Assembly (NCBI RefSeq): GCF_900112025.1
Contig: NZ_FOKL01000004.1
Location: 445,344 to 509,343 of the forward strand
From: Janthinobacterium sp. 344
Lineage (GTDB): Bacteria; Pseudomonadota; Gammaproteobacteria; Burkholderiales; Burkholderiaceae_D
Reading direction: 5' to 3'
Length of the DNA: 64,000 nt
Positions within the stretch are counted from its first letter, which is position 1. The number at the start of each line of letters is the position of its first letter. Positions 62,679 through 64,000 of the stretch are shown here, piece after piece. The notes under the pieces were generated by a model. It was not told the origin of the DNA, searched no databases, and saw nothing but the letters and a program-made list of their open reading frames with translations. The translations under genes and the position numbers were made by a program.

Positions 62679-62720
62679 ATGGCATTGAAATATCCAGCAA
62701 CACCCCTTCAGTTACCATGA
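62679..62720 (+). CDS. 13-residue leader peptide coupled to dgkA
   Basis: A 14-codon frame (MALKYPATPLQLP, then TGA) begins with ATG at 62679. An AAGAG-type ribosome-binding site lies 9-12 bp upstream. Its TGA overlaps the dgkA ATG by 4 bp (ATGA). Because dgkA itself has no visible ribosome-binding site, translation of this leader is likely to deliver ribosomes to dgkA. This is inferred from sequence arrangement only. Confidence 0.5.
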   Translation: MALKYPATPLQLP

Positions 62721-63076
62721 AGAATCAGCCTTTCTTCAAACGCATGGGATTTGCCCTGCAAGGCATAAGCGCTGCCTTCCGAATGGAATCGAGCTTCCGC
62801 CTGCAATGCCTGGCTGCCCTGATGGTGCTTATCGTCCTCTCCTGGTGCAAACCTGCCTTGATATGGTGGGCCTTGCTGTTGCTCAATTGCGGCATGGTTC
62901 TGGCTGCGGAATTGGTTAATACCGCGCTGGAACATCTGATCGATCACCTCCACCCATCCCTACATCCCAGCATCAAGATTGCCAAGGACTGCGCAGCAGG
63001 AGCAGTGTTGCTTCTCAGCATGACGGCTGTGGGCGTGTTTGTTGCTTTTTTGCTTGAAACGTTGTGTGCCAAGTAG
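62717..63076 (+). CDS. dgkA: Diacylglycerol kinase
   Basis: This is a 119-residue inner-membrane enzyme with three transmembrane helices that phosphorylates diacylglycerol, recycling lipid released during periplasmic glucan or surface-polymer synthesis. The family motif is AELVNTALEHLIDHL with Glu65, Asn68, Glu72 and Asp76, followed by HPSIKIAKDCAAGAVLL. Length is normal. There is no good ribosome-binding site for the ATG at 62717, and a 13-codon frame overlaps it, suggesting translational coupling. It precedes the GDP-mannose gene by 236 bp. Confidence 0.95.
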   Translation: MKNQPFFKRMGFALQGISAAFRMESSFRLQCLAALMVLIVLSWCKPALIWWALLLLNCGMVLAAELVNTALEHLIDHLHPSLHPSIKIAKDCAAGAVLLLSMTAVGVFVAFLLETLCAK

Positions 63077-63178
63077 AAATATCTGGGCAGCAAACTACAA
63101 TACAAGGCGCGCTGGAGGGCGCACCTGTCAGAGTCTATAGAGACTATGCAAAATACAAAGATTTCTATAATTCATTAA

Positions 63179-63202
63179 AATATTGCCCCGACTGGCAATA
63201 TT
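63179..63202. promoter_or_regulatory. Inverted repeat upstream of the GDP-mannose gene
   Basis: AATATTGCC and GGCAATATT are perfect 9-bp arms with a 6-bp spacer (CCGACT). They sit in a 236-bp AT-rich intergenic region, about 110 bp before the manC-type start. TTGACT overlaps the right arm end, but no -10 lies at the proper distance. It is a plausible operator for the polysaccharide locus. Confidence 0.45.
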
Positions 63203-63312
63203 GACTTTTTCCAGCACGTACGCCGCCGCATAAGAGTGCGACAAGCCGGTAAGTTTTAATACATGACGGATTACTCTGCTCTATCCAATATTAAATTTAA
63301 ATTGAAGCACAA

Positions 63313-64000
63313 ATGACTATTTCCCTCTTACCCGTAATTCTTTGTGGTGGTTCGGGCACACGTTTATGGCCGCTATCACGCGAGGCCTTTCCCAAGCAGT
63401 TTCTGCGCTTGTCGACGCAGGGCAGCATGCTGCAACAGACGCTGCAGCGCCTGGCCGGCATCGACACTGTGTCGCCAGCACTACTGGTATGCAACGAATC
63501 CTCACGTTTTATTGTCGCCGAGCAAGTGCGTGAGATCGGCCTGGAAAATAGCCGTATGCTACTTGAACCCATGCGCCGCAATACGGCACCGGCGATCGCC
63601 TCAGCCGCCTTGCATGCGATGGAAAATGGCGAAGATCCGCTCCTGCTGGTACTGCCATCGGACCACGTCATTTTGGATACCCCGGCTTTCCATCGCGCAA
63701 TCTCACTGGCGCGTACTGCTGCGGAGGCAGGTCATTTACTGACTTTCGGCATCACGCCAACGGGACCGGAAACAGGGTACGGCTATATTCGCACCGAGGG
63801 CGCTGCCTCCGAGCAGATCCAGCGCGTACTTGAATTCGTGGAAAAGCCGGCCTTGGCGCTGGCAGAACAATATATCGCCAGCGGAGAATACTTCTGGAAC
63901 AGCGGCATGTTCCTGTTCCGCGCCAGCCGCTACTTGGAAGAGTTGGAACGCTTCCAACCCGCCGTCCTGGCCGCTTGCCGCGCTGCCATCAGCGCCGCGA
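63313..64000 (+). CDS. manC: Mannose-1-phosphate guanylyltransferase, N-terminal part
   Basis: The gene runs off the right edge; 229 codons are visible. The nucleotidyltransferase signature CGGSGTRLWPLSREAFPKQF occupies residues 11-30. EPMRRNTAPAIASAAL, LVLPSDHVI, TGYGYI and VLEFVEKPALALAEQYIASG follow in the order of type II GDP-mannose pyrophosphorylases, which often also carry a C-terminal phosphomannose isomerase domain (not visible). It supplies GDP-mannose for exopolysaccharide or LPS. With dgkA and the small secreted protein upstream, it probably begins a polysaccharide cluster extending beyond the window. Confidence 0.93.
   Translation, partial: MTISLLPVILCGGSGTRLWPLSREAFPKQFLRLSTQGSMLQQTLQRLAGIDTVSPALLVCNESSRFIVAEQVREIGLENSRMLLEPMRRNTAPAIASAALHAMENGEDPLLLVLPSDHVILDTPAFHRAISLARTAAEAGHLLTFGITPTGPETGYGYIRTEGAASEQIQRVLEFVEKPALALAEQYIASGEYFWNSGMFLFRASRYLEELERFQPAVLAACRAAISAA

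Overview
The window is high-GC DNA from a betaproteobacterium of the order Burkholderiales. The best fit is an Oxalobacteraceae member of the Janthinobacterium/Massilia type. This is inferred from gene order (purM / perM-hda-HAD-pcnB-folK-panB; grpE-dnaK-dnaJ beside hemH and nadK-recN; tolC-rhodanese-pcm) and protein character, not from a marker-gene search. It looks like chromosomal backbone with metabolic accessory operons. I see no prophage, insertion sequence, CRISPR array or rRNA operon.

Layout. 1-4.6 kb: end of a PPi-type phosphofructokinase gene, then an IclR regulator divergent from a GMC oxidoreductase, followed by an MHS-type transporter. 4.6-11.2 kb: purM divergent from the core run perM-hda-HAD-pcnB-folK-panB. 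11.3-19.7 kb: a minus-strand polyamine block (puuD-puuA-spuC, then potG-potH-potI-puuC). It lacks a periplasmic binding protein, and both sub-operons end in a 27-bp palindromic element. 19.9-25.1 kb: an MFS pump, an ECF-type sigma factor with a Pro/Ala-rich membrane partner, a secreted beta-propeller protein and a TRIC channel. 25.1-28.6 kb: a PBP1-type peptidoglycan synthase divergent from an ArgP-like regulator. 28.6-32.2 kb: a sulfonate-type ABC operon led by a TauD-like dioxygenase.

32.4-41.4 kb: carbonic anhydrase, the heat-shock operon grpE-dnaK-dnaJ under a consensus sigma-32 promoter, hemH, and nadK-recN under a sigma-70 promoter overlapped by a textbook LexA box. 41.6-50.6 kb: a small charged protein, sorbosone dehydrogenase-like protein, OsmC, GloA, LysR/YdcZ, tolC, rhodanese, pcm, TetR, a GIN-domain lipoprotein and a YkgJ-type protein. 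50.7-58.1 kb: a PD-(D/E)xK-like protein, DeoR with MFS, uppP-recQ-unknown, and a LysR gene. 58.4-61.9 kb: gdhA, a dispersed-repeat-like inverted repeat, galE, trmB and tRNA-Gly(CCC). 62.1-64 kb: a small secreted Ala-rich protein, dgkA with a 13-codon coupled leader, and the start of a mannose-1-phosphate guanylyltransferase gene. This last stretch, less GC-rich upstream, looks like the edge of an exopolysaccharide locus.

No single wholly new system stands out. The most informative signals are regulatory: the LexA-controlled nadK-recN promoter, palindromes whose arms change in a compensatory way, helically phased TGCAC repeats over the deoR promoter, the missing binding protein in the polyamine uptake operon, and the uncharacterised sigma factor/Pro-Ala-rich protein/beta-propeller cluster.
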